From assembly GCF_014897705.1 (NCBI RefSeq), contig NZ_JABUXV010000012.1:121200-185199 (forward strand): a DNA stretch of 64,000 nucleotides, written 5' to 3'. The notes under the pieces were generated by a model. That model saw only the letters and a program-made list of their open reading frames with translations, was not told the DNA's origin and searched no databases. A program made the position numbers and the translations under genes. The stretch comes from Brachybacterium sp. FME24. Lineage in GTDB: Bacteria; Actinomycetota; Actinomycetes; Actinomycetales; Dermabacteraceae. Shown here in pieces: positions 25,889-34,570 of the stretch (position 1 is its first letter; every line of letters begins with the position of its first letter).

Positions 25889-28171
25889 TCATCCCCGGGA
25901 TGAGTCGTCGGGGACGAGGCGGGGAAGCTCGTGCTCGGCGAGGTCGAGCAGCTGCTCGATCTGATCGGCGAGATTCCCGCGAGTCGTCACGGGATAGGGG
26001 GTGGTCGACTCTCGCCAGTCCTCCTCGATCCGGCGGATCGAGCCGCGCAGCGGCTCCGGATCTCTCGACGCTGTGGAGTTGGGGTCTTCCGTGGCGAGTG
26101 CGAGCCAGTTCGCCCAGGCCCGCCACCGAGTCAGATGGAGATCGCTCAGGGATCCCGACCAGTGCCTCGCGGAGTAGTCGTGCAGGCCGCTGGTCTGCTC
26201 GCCCCAGACGCTGATCAGGGAGCGGGCGTCCCGCTCGAGGGCATCGGCCAGCTCGGGGTCGGATCCGGCTCCTGCGCGGGCGTCGGCGATCCATCGGCCG
26301 ACGAGGAGCTCCGGCCGGGTGGCGGCCACGCGCTCCACGCCGAGGATCAGGTCCTCGAGGGTGCCGGCTTCCTGATGCACGCGGGCGCCGTCCCCGGCGT
26401 CGGCTGCGGCGACCATCGCCCGCAGGGGAGCGCGCGCGGACTGCGCGGCGACGTGGATCGTGATCTGGGCTGCGTCGTGCTCGAGCGCGTCCGTGTGCTC
26501 GGGGTGGCGCAGCAGAGGGATCAGGTCGTGAACTGCCCGGGCCAGGGCGGGCAGCGCCCGCAGCATCTCCTCGTCGTTCTCCGCGTCGAGGTTTGCCGAG
26601 GGCGGCCCGCCCGCCTCCGGCAGCGCCTCCCCGGCGAGCCGCTGCGTGGCGAACGGAAGGTCTCGGGACCACGGCCGGGCGATCAGCGGGGACGGGGTGG
26701 AGCGGGTGCGGCCCGGGCCGTAGAGGGTCCGGGAGAAGAGGTCCCAGGCCTCGAGCGCGGCCGGGGTTCGGGCGCCGTAGCGGCGCGCGACGGCGTCCTC
26801 GCGCCACCGCGGCAGGGACGGCATCGGCGACCACAGCGCTCGAGTGGCGAGCTCGTAGACCACGGCGTTGTCATCGAGCGCCTCCGAGGTGATCCCGAAA
26901 CCTTCGAGCCGGCCGCGAGTCCCCTCGGCTGCGGCCTGGCGGAGATCGGCGAGGTCGGCGTCGAGCGAGGCGAGGTCCCCGAACATGCCGAAGCGCCCGC
27001 CGAAGTTGTGGGCGAGGCACCACAGCCACCGTCGGCCGTACATCGACCCGGTGCTGTGCCACATCGGGGCGTGCTCTGCCCACAGGTCCAGGAGGACCAG
27101 CCGGTCCTCCGGGATGCGGGACAGCAGGCTGCGCACCCGCTCCGGCGTCCAGTAGCTCGCGCGGTAGTGGAACGGCCACCCCTGCAGGATCCAGACGGCC
27201 TCCGGGTCGGCGTCGTGCATCGCCGCGTAGATCGCTCCGGCGTGGGCGGCGAGATCGTCCGGGGAGGTCGTCGGTGGCAGCGATTCGATGTAGGGGTCCA
27301 CCGCGTAGTGGTGGTCGGTGCCCAGGAGCTCGCGCTGGTGACGGTGCAGGGAGGCGGCGGCCTCGGCGAACAGCGGATCGCCCGGATCCGCGAGGGAGTT
27401 CTGCCATCCCTGCCACTCGATGGTCCGGTCCGAGCCGACCAGGGCCTCGGGAAGCTGCCCGCCGAATCCGGGGAGGACCACCGTCATCCCGAGCTCTCGT
27501 TCCCGCTCGGTGATGCGTCGCCCCAGTCGGGCCCGCGAGGCCAGCGCCTCGTCGGTCAGCGGGGCGCCGAGGTCGTGGGTGATCCCCATCGTCGTCCACG
27601 GGAGGAAGGCGTTCCCGCCCACGAAGCGTGCCGCGTCCTCCCGTTCCAGGCCGAGGTCGCGGAGCATGCGCACCAGCACCGTCTCGTGGCCGACGAGGTT
27701 CAGGGGCGTCGTCACCCCGTGCAGGGCCATCCAGTCGATGTGCCGTTCCCACTGTGCCCAGTCCCAGAACGCCGCGGTGTAGCCGAAGGCCACGGGGTTC
27801 AGGTGATAGCGGGTGCGCAGGGAGGTCTCGAATCGCTGCGGCGGCATCTCGGGAAGGGGAGCGCGTGCATCGATGACCGGTGGGCCGTCCCAGGAGAGGT
27901 CGGCGTCGTAGAAGTCCTCGAGGGCGCGGGCGAGGCCGATGCAGGCGGCCGACGGCGAGCTGGCCTCGAGCACCAGCTCGTCGTCGGCGGCGCTCACGGT
28001 GACGTGCTCGACGCTGGATGCCCCGGAGATCTCGGAGGCGCCATCGGGCCTGGACGACCTGGACCCTGCCGCAGGGACCGGGCTGATCCGCAGACGGCCG
28101 ACGAGCCCTGGCGCTCGCCGACGCACCAGGTCCCGGACCCCGTCGAATTGATCGGTGGGCTCAGGGTTCAC
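25889..28171 (-). CDS. Alpha-N-acetylglucosaminidase, GH89 (NAGLU) family
   Basis: 760-residue glycosidase matching human NAGLU in order and spacing. Landmarks are WMALHGVTTPLNLVGHETV, AVWILQGWPF and WCLAHNFGGRFGMFGDL. The two catalytic glutamates are recognisable: Glu296 in YIESLPP (human FNEMQPP, Glu316) and Glu430 in GITSEALDDNAVVY (human APEGISQNEVVY, Glu446). Both pairs are 130 residues apart. No signal peptide is seen, so unlike secreted mucin-degrading GH89 enzymes this one should work inside the cell. The GTG start at 28171 overlaps the end of the SIS gene by 11 bases. Substrate: terminal alpha-linked GlcNAc. Confidence 0.88.
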   Translation of the reverse strand: MNPEPTDQFDGVRDLVRRRAPGLVGRLRISPVPAAGSRSSRPDGASEISGASSVEHVTVSAADDELVLEASSPSAACIGLARALEDFYDADLSWDGPPVIDARAPLPEMPPQRFETSLRTRYHLNPVAFGYTAAFWDWAQWERHIDWMALHGVTTPLNLVGHETVLVRMLRDLGLEREDAARFVGGNAFLPWTTMGITHDLGAPLTDEALASRARLGRRITERERELGMTVVLPGFGGQLPEALVGSDRTIEWQGWQNSLADPGDPLFAEAAASLHRHQRELLGTDHHYAVDPYIESLPPTTSPDDLAAHAGAIYAAMHDADPEAVWILQGWPFHYRASYWTPERVRSLLSRIPEDRLVLLDLWAEHAPMWHSTGSMYGRRWLWCLAHNFGGRFGMFGDLASLDADLADLRQAAAEGTRGRLEGFGITSEALDDNAVVYELATRALWSPMPSLPRWREDAVARRYGARTPAALEAWDLFSRTLYGPGRTRSTPSPLIARPWSRDLPFATQRLAGEALPEAGGPPSANLDAENDEEMLRALPALARAVHDLIPLLRHPEHTDALEHDAAQITIHVAAQSARAPLRAMVAAADAGDGARVHQEAGTLEDLILGVERVAATRPELLVGRWIADARAGAGSDPELADALERDARSLISVWGEQTSGLHDYSARHWSGSLSDLHLTRWRAWANWLALATEDPNSTASRDPEPLRGSIRRIEEDWRESTTPYPVTTRGNLADQIEQLLDLAEHELPRLVPDDSSRG

Positions 28172-28892
28172 GGCTCAGCCTCTCCCGGAACGGGGCGAGC
28201 ACGGTCTCGTTGGTCTCGTCCCCGTCGGCACGGTTCATGCTGCGCAGGACCGGGGGCCGGGCCCCCGTGGCCGAGAGCTGCTCCATCGTCGCGATCGCCA
28301 GCGAATGCAGCAGCAGCGTGGCGAGGATCGTGGAGGTCGGGCCGGTCTCGGTTCCGTCCTCGAGCGTGATGGTCACATCGCCCTCCGGGGCGTGGGTATC
28401 GAGCACGACGTCGGCGACGTCGAGCAGTCGCCGTCCCTCGGGGTGACGGGAGCGGCTGGCGAGGGAGTGCTCGCGACTGGTGATCGCGACGATGAACAGC
28501 CCACGGCGGTGTGCCTCCTCGGCGAGCTGGACGGGAACCGGGTTGATGCCGGAGTGGGAGACGATCACGAGAACCTCGCCGCGGCGGAGATCGTGCAGCT
28601 GGGCGATCGCCGTGCCGTACCCGGCGAGCCGTTCGATCCGGGAGACGCGCGTCGGCTCCCAGGGCGCCAGCGCCGGGTCGTGGAGGAGGTTCACCGGGGC
28701 CAGGCCACCGGCGCGGAAGGTGGCGTCGATCGCCGGGAGCATCGAGTGGCCCGATCCGAAGACGTGGAGCACGCCGTCGTCCTGCAGGGACCGGGCGAGC
28801 TCGCGGGAGGCGCGTTCGAGCTGGTCCGTCTCCTCGGCTCCCCGTTCGATCAGCTCCAGCACGGAGCGGCGGTACGTCTCAACGGATTTCAT
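28161..28892 (-). CDS. SIS-domain sugar-phosphate-binding protein (UPF0309-like)
   Basis: 243-residue SIS-domain protein. The phosphosugar-binding loops are HVFGSGHSMLPAIDATFRAGG and VIVSHSGINPVPVQLAEEAHRRG. An N-terminal helical segment and the C-terminal LLLHSLAIATMEQL helix fit the UPF0309 group. These proteins are thought to bind or isomerise amino-sugar phosphates, but their reaction is not settled. Its place between the BadF-type kinase and GH89 suggests it acts on a GlcNAc-6-phosphate-like intermediate. Confidence 0.8.
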   Translation of the reverse strand: MKSVETYRRSVLELIERGAEETDQLERASRELARSLQDDGVLHVFGSGHSMLPAIDATFRAGGLAPVNLLHDPALAPWEPTRVSRIERLAGYGTAIAQLHDLRRGEVLVIVSHSGINPVPVQLAEEAHRRGLFIVAITSREHSLASRSRHPEGRRLLDVADVVLDTHAPEGDVTITLEDGTETGPTSTILATLLLHSLAIATMEQLSATGARPPVLRSMNRADGDETNETVLAPFRERLSREP

Positions 28893-28917
28893 GGATCCTC
28901 ATCTCAGAAGGCACAGG

Positions 28918-29877
28918 TCAGAAGGCAGTGGTCAGAAGGCGGGTGATCGGGTCGTCGCGGGTCGTGGCGAGCAGCCTGCCGCCCTCGAGGGCGTCGCCGG
29001 CATTCTGGAGCACCTCGACGGCGGGGCGGTGCTCGCGCAGGTGCGCGGCCACGGTGTCGGTGAAGAGGCGATCGGCGAAGAGCCCGCCGACGCTCGCCAC
29101 CGGAAGCTGGTGATGCTGGGGGTCGCCGAGGCGTCGCCCGGCGGCGAGGATCATGTCGACCAGCTCGGACGCGATCGTCGACACCACATCGAGGGCGACC
29201 CGGTCGCCGTCAGCGGCGGTGCGCAGCACGATGCGGGCCAACGCGGCGACGTCCTTGATCGGCGCGCTCGAGGCGTAGAGATCGCGGATGACCTGCTCGG
29301 GGTCGGTGCCGGTGAGCTGCGCGGTGAGCGCCGTGGGTGGCCCCGTGCCGTCCAGCGCGGCGTAGGCGGCACGCAGTCCGGCCCGGCCCAGTGCGAAACC
29401 GCTGCCGCGATCCCCGGCGAGATGCCCCCAGCCGTCCAGACGCACCGGAGGCCTGCCCGCGGCGACCCCGAGCACCAGTGAACCGGTCCCGGCCTGGACG
29501 AGAACGCCCGGGGACGGCCCGAGCGCACCCAGATACGCGGCGACCACATCGTTCGCCACGAGGATCTCGCACTGCCAGTGCTGAGCGAGGTCGGCCTGGA
29601 GTTCGAGCTCGGCCCTGCCGATGGTCCGGACCCCGGTGGTGGCCAGCACGATCACGTCGTACGGGCCGTGCTCGAGGTGGCGCAGGGTCTCCTGGACGCG
29701 CTCGAGGACGATCCCGCGCGCACCGGGCGCGTCGGGATGGGGGAATCCCGTCTCCGCACGATGCCGCGCGAGCACGCGTTCGCCGGCGAAGACTGCGGCG
29801 CGCACCGTCGACTTTCCGGCATCGATGACCGCGATCCGGGGGCCGTCGACGCCTCGAGGAGGAGGGGTTGCGAGCAT
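28918..29877 (-). CDS. BadF/BcrA-type ATPase, probable N-acetylglucosamine kinase
   Basis: 319-residue member of the ASKHA superfamily. The phosphate-1 loop is IAVIDAGKSTVRAAVF, the phosphate-2 loop VLVQAGTGSLVLGVA, and GHLAGDRGSGFALGR is typical of GlcNAc/glucosamine kinases of the BadF group. VANDVVAAYLGAL contains the likely catalytic Asp. It is the first gene of the left-reading operon kinase-SIS-GH89-sulfatase-phosphoesterase, divergent from the GntR regulator. It probably phosphorylates the GlcNAc released by GH89. Confidence 0.82.
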   Translation of the reverse strand: MLATPPPRGVDGPRIAVIDAGKSTVRAAVFAGERVLARHRAETGFPHPDAPGARGIVLERVQETLRHLEHGPYDVIVLATTGVRTIGRAELELQADLAQHWQCEILVANDVVAAYLGALGPSPGVLVQAGTGSLVLGVAAGRPPVRLDGWGHLAGDRGSGFALGRAGLRAAYAALDGTGPPTALTAQLTGTDPEQVIRDLYASSAPIKDVAALARIVLRTAADGDRVALDVVSTIASELVDMILAAGRRLGDPQHHQLPVASVGGLFADRLFTDTVAAHLREHRPAVEVLQNAGDALEGGRLLATTRDDPITRLLTTAF

Positions 29878-29891
29878 GCGGCGGATGCTAT

Positions 29892-29982
29892 GTGGTCCAC
29901 GGCACGGCGGCCAGAGTTACCAGACCACCGGATCACGAATCGGTGACAAGAGTGCAGGTCGAGGGGTCGTGGAGTGGACCAC
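29892..29982. promoter_or_regulatory. Paired GTGGWCCAC palindromes, probable GntR operators
   Basis: GTGGTCCAC (29892-29900) and GTGGACCAC (29974-29982) are near-identical 9-bp palindromes, reverse complements of each other, 82 bases apart. They lie in the 189-base spacer between the divergent kinase operon and the GntR/UTRA regulator. A half-site ACCAGACCAC is at 29919-29928. The TGG..CCA cores recall the TGGTCT-AGACCA sites of DasR/NagR-type regulators that sense amino-sugar phosphates. Binding is inferred. Confidence 0.5.
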
Positions 29983-30066
29983 TGCGACCGGATCCCTTGC
30001 CATGAGCAGACCGGCGGTCCAGGATCTGAAGGCACTGGAGGACCTAGTGGGAACAAGGAGGTACCC

Positions 30067-30804
30067 ATGCGGCCGGCACGGATCGCTCACGAGGTGCGCG
30101 ACGCCATCGAGGCGCGGTATGTCGCCGGCAGCGAGCCCTCGTCGGTCCTCCCGTCCGAAAGACGGCTGGCCGCCGAGTTCGGGGTCGCCCGGGCGACCGT
30201 CCGCGCCGCTCTCTCGATGCTGCGCGAACAGCAGCAGATCCGCTCGGGGTCCGGCGGCCCGCCCGTGGTCATCGACCCGCGGCTGACGAAGGCACCGCAG
30301 CTGACCTCCTTCACCCAGGACGCCCTGGCACGCGGCTGGCACCCGTCCAGCCAGCTCCTCGAGGCGACGGAGGACGTGGCCGATGTGTCGATCGCCCGGG
30401 ACCTGGGGATCGCTCAAGGCAGCACTGTCCACCGGATCCGACGGCTGCGCCTGGCGGACCGCAGCCCCATGGCCGTCGAAGAGGTCTGGCTGCCGCAGGC
30501 GCTCTTCCCGGGCCTTCTGACGCACGACCTCACCGGATCGCTGTACGAGCTCCTCGAATCGCGATACCGCGCGGTCGTGTACCGGCACGACCGGCGGATA
30601 TCCGCCATCACCGTCGATGCGCCCCATGCCGAACTGCTGGACATGCCGCGGGGAACAGCGGCCCTGTTCGCCACCCAGGTCGGGCTGGACCGTCATGGCC
30701 GACGCCTGGAGCTCGGCCGCTCCGTGTACCGCGGCGACCGGTTCGATTTCACCACCGTCACCTTCGCCGCCCGACGCCCCGCTCCCGACACCGCCAGGAG
30801 GTGA
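30067..30804 (+). CDS. GntR family regulator, HutC/UTRA subfamily
   Basis: 245-residue regulator with an N-terminal wHTH (SVLPSERRLAAEFGVARATVRAALSMLREQQ) and a UTRA ligand domain from about residue 80. The domain includes STVHRIRRLRLADRSPMAVEEVWLP and YELLESRYRAVVYRHDRRISAITVDAPHAELLDMP. This subfamily (DasR, NagR) senses sugar phosphates, especially GlcN-6-P and GlcNAc-6-P. An excellent AAGGAGG precedes the ATG at 30067. It is followed by the ABC importer and is divergent from the amino-sugar operon, so it likely controls both. Confidence 0.88.
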   Translation: MRPARIAHEVRDAIEARYVAGSEPSSVLPSERRLAAEFGVARATVRAALSMLREQQQIRSGSGGPPVVIDPRLTKAPQLTSFTQDALARGWHPSSQLLEATEDVADVSIARDLGIAQGSTVHRIRRLRLADRSPMAVEEVWLPQALFPGLLTHDLTGSLYELLESRYRAVVYRHDRRISAITVDAPHAELLDMPRGTAALFATQVGLDRHGRRLELGRSVYRGDRFDFTTVTFAARRPAPDTARR

Positions 30805-30927
30805 GGGACGAGCCGGCTGCGACCACCACCCGATCCTCCGCATGAGCACGCCACGGCCTCGACATCTCTTCCGGATCCGGACCCGGTGTCGCCGCCGGAC
30901 CTTTCACGAGAACTAAAGGGGAATGTC

Positions 30928-32220
30928 ATGAGACGACGTACTGTTCTGGCCGGGATGACCCTCGCGGGCCTCACCGCCGCAGGATGCGGCAACGGCGGCG
31001 GGGAAGGAGGCGCGGGCGGCGATGTCGACATCTCCGACACGGAGATGACCGCGACCCTCGAATTCTCCGTCTGGGAATCCGACTTCGACTGGGATTCCGT
31101 GATCGCCGGATTCAACGAGCAGTTCCCGAACGTCACGGTGCAGATGACCAAGAGCCCCTTCAAGGACTTCTTCACCCGACTGCAGACGCAGGCGTCCGGA
31201 GACAACCTGCCGGATGTGTTCATGATGAACGGGCCCAATTTCCAGCTGTATGCCAGCCACGACATGCTCGTGTCCTTCGAGCCGGTGGTCGACGAGGGCG
31301 GGCTCGACTTCGGGAACTATCCCGAGGCCATGGGGGAGCTGTACACCTACGAGGACGTCCCCTATGGAGTGCCGACGTCCTACGACTCCATCGGCCTGTG
31401 GTTCAACCAGGAGCTGTTCGAGAAGGCGGGCGTGGACCTGCCGACGGACGAGTGGGCCTGGGAGGATCTGCACGCCGCGGCGAAGGAGATCAGCGACCAG
31501 CTGGAGGACGAGGGCATCTACGGCTTCGCGGGCGGCGCCTACAACCAGGAGCTGTTCTACAACCTGATCTTCCAGGCCGGCGGCGCGGTGCTCAACGAAG
31601 ACGCCACCGAGGCCGAGTACTCGAGCCCGGGCAGCCGGGAAGCACTCCAGTTCCTGCGCGACATGGTGGAGGACGGCTCGTCCCCGTCGATCCAGACGAC
31701 GGCCGACACCTCACCCGATGAGCTGTTCAAGAGCGGCAAGGCCGCGATGGTCTACGGCGGCAGTTTCCGAGTCGCCGGGTACGCCGATTCGGCGGTCGCC
31801 GACGCCCTCCAGGTGGTGCGCCTGCCCCAGGGCGAGCAGCGCGGTGTGGTCCTGCACGGCGGCGCAGTGGTGGTGCATGCGCAGAGCGAGAACCGCGACG
31901 CCGCCGCCGCGTTCGCCGTGTACACGGGCAGCCAGGAGGGCCAGGAGATCATCGGTGAATCGGGTGCCTCGATCCCGGCTTTCCAGGGCACCGAGCAGGC
32001 GTACATCGACGCGCACCCGGAATACGATCTGGCCATCTTCCCCGAGTCCGCGGCGGAGTACGGCTTCGAGTACCCGGTCTCGGCGAACACCCAGGCCTGG
32101 CTCGAGGTCGAGAGCGAGATGGTCCCCAAGATCCTCGCCGGCGACCTGAGCGTGGAGGAGGGGACGGAGCAGCTCGACGAGCAGATCGACGCACTCCTCG
32201 CGGAGGAGGCCGAGCAGTGA
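30928..32220 (+). CDS. Sugar ABC transporter substrate-binding lipoprotein (amino-sugar cassette)
   Basis: 430-residue extracellular solute-binding protein family 1. The signal MRRRTVLAGMTLAGLTAAGC has a lipobox Cys20. The mature part shows family landmarks (LEFSVWESDFDWDSVIAGFNEQFP; YGVPTSYDSIGLWFNQELFEKAG). The ATG at 30928 has AAAGGGG upstream. The last codons overlap the start of the first permease (GTGA at 32217). Given the neighbours, the ligand is probably an amino-sugar oligosaccharide. Confidence 0.88.
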   Translation: MRRRTVLAGMTLAGLTAAGCGNGGGEGGAGGDVDISDTEMTATLEFSVWESDFDWDSVIAGFNEQFPNVTVQMTKSPFKDFFTRLQTQASGDNLPDVFMMNGPNFQLYASHDMLVSFEPVVDEGGLDFGNYPEAMGELYTYEDVPYGVPTSYDSIGLWFNQELFEKAGVDLPTDEWAWEDLHAAAKEISDQLEDEGIYGFAGGAYNQELFYNLIFQAGGAVLNEDATEAEYSSPGSREALQFLRDMVEDGSSPSIQTTADTSPDELFKSGKAAMVYGGSFRVAGYADSAVADALQVVRLPQGEQRGVVLHGGAVVVHAQSENRDAAAAFAVYTGSQEGQEIIGESGASIPAFQGTEQAYIDAHPEYDLAIFPESAAEYGFEYPVSANTQAWLEVESEMVPKILAGDLSVEEGTEQLDEQIDALLAEEAEQ

Positions 32221-33170
32221 CGCAGCTGACCGCGTCGCGCTCGTCGTCCTCGTCCGGAGGAAGCACCCGGAGGCGGCGCGGCGCAGCGGGCGGCGTCGCC
32301 AACCCGGACGGGCTGTGGCCGTGGTTGTTCGTCCTGCCGACGCTCCTCGGTCTGGCGGTCTTCTACTTCTGGCCGGTCCTCCAGACGGGGTACTACTCGT
32401 TCACGAGCTGGGGCGTCTTCGGCGGTGCCGAGTTCGTCGGGCTCAAGAACTGGGTGGATCTGGTGCAGTCCGGGGTGGTCCCGCGGGCACTGGTCAACAC
32501 CCTTCTCTATACCGCGATGCTGCTGCTGGGGATCCCGATCGCCATCTACATCGCCAACCTGCTGAATCGGCCGGGGTTGAGGTTCGCGGCGTTCTACCGG
32601 GTGCTCTACTTCGCCCCCTTCGTCTCGATGCCGGCCGCCATCGCGCTGGTGTGGGGAATGATCTTCAACAGCCAGTACGGCATCCTCAACCAGTTCCTGG
32701 GAGTGTTCGGCATCCAGGCGGTGCACTGGACCTCGACCGAATGGGTCGCGCTCATCGCGATCGGGATCGTGGGGATCTGGTCTGCGCTGGGATTCAACAT
32801 CATCATCCTCGGCGCCGGCCTGCGCAGCATCCCCACGGACCTCTACGAGGCGGCGCGCATCGACGGCGCCACGAACTGGCGCCAGCTCATCTCCATCACC
32901 GTGCCGCTGCTGAGCCCGAGCATCTTCTTCCTGTTCGTGCTCAGCGTCATCCACGGCATGGAGCTGTTCGACCTGATCTTCATCATGATCGGCGACTCGA
33001 ACCCGATCAAGGGCGATACCCACTCGATGGTCTCCCTGTTCTACCGCGAGGCATTCATCAGCAACGACAAGGGGACGGGAGCAGCGATCGCCATCCTGCT
33101 GATGCTGATCATCGGGATCCTGACCGCGATCCAGTTCTGGGTGCAGAGGCGGTGGATCAGCTTTGACTGA
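32217..33170 (+). CDS. Sugar ABC transporter permease (MalF-type), amino-sugar cassette
   Basis: 317-residue CUT1 permease with six predicted spans and the EAA loop LYEAARIDGATNWRQLISITVPLLSP. A 35-residue Ser/Arg/Gly-rich N-terminus precedes the first span. The GTG start is coupled to the binding-protein stop, and its end overlaps the next permease by 8 bases. The system has no ATPase in the window and probably uses a shared MsiK-like ATPase. Confidence 0.9.
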   Translation: MTQLTASRSSSSSGGSTRRRRGAAGGVANPDGLWPWLFVLPTLLGLAVFYFWPVLQTGYYSFTSWGVFGGAEFVGLKNWVDLVQSGVVPRALVNTLLYTAMLLLGIPIAIYIANLLNRPGLRFAAFYRVLYFAPFVSMPAAIALVWGMIFNSQYGILNQFLGVFGIQAVHWTSTEWVALIAIGIVGIWSALGFNIIILGAGLRSIPTDLYEAARIDGATNWRQLISITVPLLSPSIFFLFVLSVIHGMELFDLIFIMIGDSNPIKGDTHSMVSLFYREAFISNDKGTGAAIAILLMLIIGILTAIQFWVQRRWISFD

Positions 33171-34032
33171 CGTGCAGAAAGCTCCGCGCACGGTGACGCG
33201 GAAGCCGACGGGTGGCCGTCGGGGCAACAACATCGGCGCCCACATCATCCTGTCCATCGGCGGGTTCATCATGGTGTTCCCGTTCCTCTGGCAGATCCTG
33301 ATGTCCCTGTCGAGCACCGCAGAGGTCACCTCGGTCCCGCCGACCCTCTGGCCGAGCGAGCTGCGCTTCGACAACTTCCTGGAGGTGTTCCGGCAGATCC
33401 CGTTCCTCGACCAGTTCTGGGTATCGGTCCAGGTGGCCGTGGCCACCGTGGTCGGCCAGATCGTGCTGTGCAGCCTGGCGGGGTACGCGTTCGCACGGAT
33501 GCGCTTCGCCGCCAGCGCGATCATCTTCGCCGTGATGCTGTCGATCCTGATGATCCCGAATCAGGCCTACATCATCCCGCAGTATCAGATCATCCAGAGT
33601 CTCGGATGGCTCGACACCGTGCAAGGCATCGTCATCCCGACCATCTTCAGCGCCTTCGGCACCTTCCTCATGCGACAGTTCTTCGTGAACCTCCCGAAGG
33701 AGTTGGAGGAGGCGGCGAGGCTCGACGGCGCGAACTCGTTCCAGATCTTCTGGAAGGTGATGCTGCCGCTGGCCCGCCCGTCGATCGGTGCGCTGGCGAT
33801 CGTCACCATCCTGGCGGCGTGGAACAACCTCCTGTGGCCGCTGGTCGTCACCAGCCGCGCCGAGGACCGACCGCTGTCGGTGGGGATCGCCTCCCTGAAC
33901 GGGCAGTACGTGATCGACTACCCCGTGATGATGGCCGCCTCGCTGATGGCGATGGCGCCCATCCTCATCCTGTTCATCATCATGCAGCGGCAGGTGATGG
34001 AGGGGCTCGCGCATTCCGGGCTGAAGGGGTGA
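33163..34032 (+). CDS. Sugar ABC transporter permease (MalG-type), amino-sugar cassette
   Basis: 289-residue CUT1 permease. The EAA loop is ELEEAARLDGANSFQIFWKVMLPLARP and the C-terminus ends MQRQVMEGLAHSGLKG, as MalG-type subunits do. It uses a TTG start at 33163 inside the preceding gene, the only in-frame start upstream of the first span. It partners the permease at 32217. The frame continues after its stop codon straight into a truncated DUF6036-like remnant. Confidence 0.88.
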   Translation: MTDVQKAPRTVTRKPTGGRRGNNIGAHIILSIGGFIMVFPFLWQILMSLSSTAEVTSVPPTLWPSELRFDNFLEVFRQIPFLDQFWVSVQVAVATVVGQIVLCSLAGYAFARMRFAASAIIFAVMLSILMIPNQAYIIPQYQIIQSLGWLDTVQGIVIPTIFSAFGTFLMRQFFVNLPKELEEAARLDGANSFQIFWKVMLPLARPSIGALAIVTILAAWNNLLWPLVVTSRAEDRPLSVGIASLNGQYVIDYPVMMAASLMAMAPILILFIIMQRQVMEGLAHSGLKG

Positions 34033-34503
34033 ACGGGCGTCGAGGGCCGATCGGGCATTCCACGCGGCGAACTCGCAGCTACTGCGGCGACGGCGTCCAT
34101 CGAAGCGGACATCGCCTTCCTCGATGACCCTGATCGACTCAAGGCCGACGACGTGGACGGGGCGATCGGCGAGTTGTCGACGTTCCACCAGGTCAACGGC
34201 GTGTACGCCGAGGGAGTGCACATCGAGACTGCGGTCTACCTGCCACCCGGTTGGCGCAACCGCTTGATCAGCTGGCCGCTGCGATCGTCGGAGCCTGCTG
34301 CCCCGCGCTTCCTGGATCCGCATGATCCGGCAATCGCCAAGCTCGGTGCCGCCCGCGAGAAGGACCTGGCTTTCGTCGACGCCCTGATCCGGGTGAGCCT
34401 GCTGCATCTCGTGGTGCTGGAGCAACGGTGCGCACTGCTGCCGGAGGAGCATGCGCTGGTGCGAGCGAGGATCAGCAACTTCCTGGCGAGTTACGCCAAC
34501 TGA
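34033..34503 (+). pseudogene. DUF6036-like nucleotidyltransferase remnant, 5' end missing
   Basis: Directly after the permease stop, in the same frame, an open frame of 156 residues resembles the C-terminal part of DUF6036-type proteins: ASIEADIAFLDDPDRLKADD, VDGAIGELSTFHQVNG, ETAVYLPPGWRNRL and the REKDLAFVDALI helix. The N-terminal region with the usual GSQA motif is absent and there is no credible start (a GTG at 34153 is internal to the domain). These proteins relate to nucleotidyltransferase-type antitoxins. It is best read as the surviving tail of a gene cut by cassette insertion. Confidence 0.65.
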
Positions 34504-34570
34504 AAGTGCACTCTGGCTGGCGGCAGGGCACTGCGAGGACCTCCTCCGCAGGGATGGGTCTGCGGTGAGG

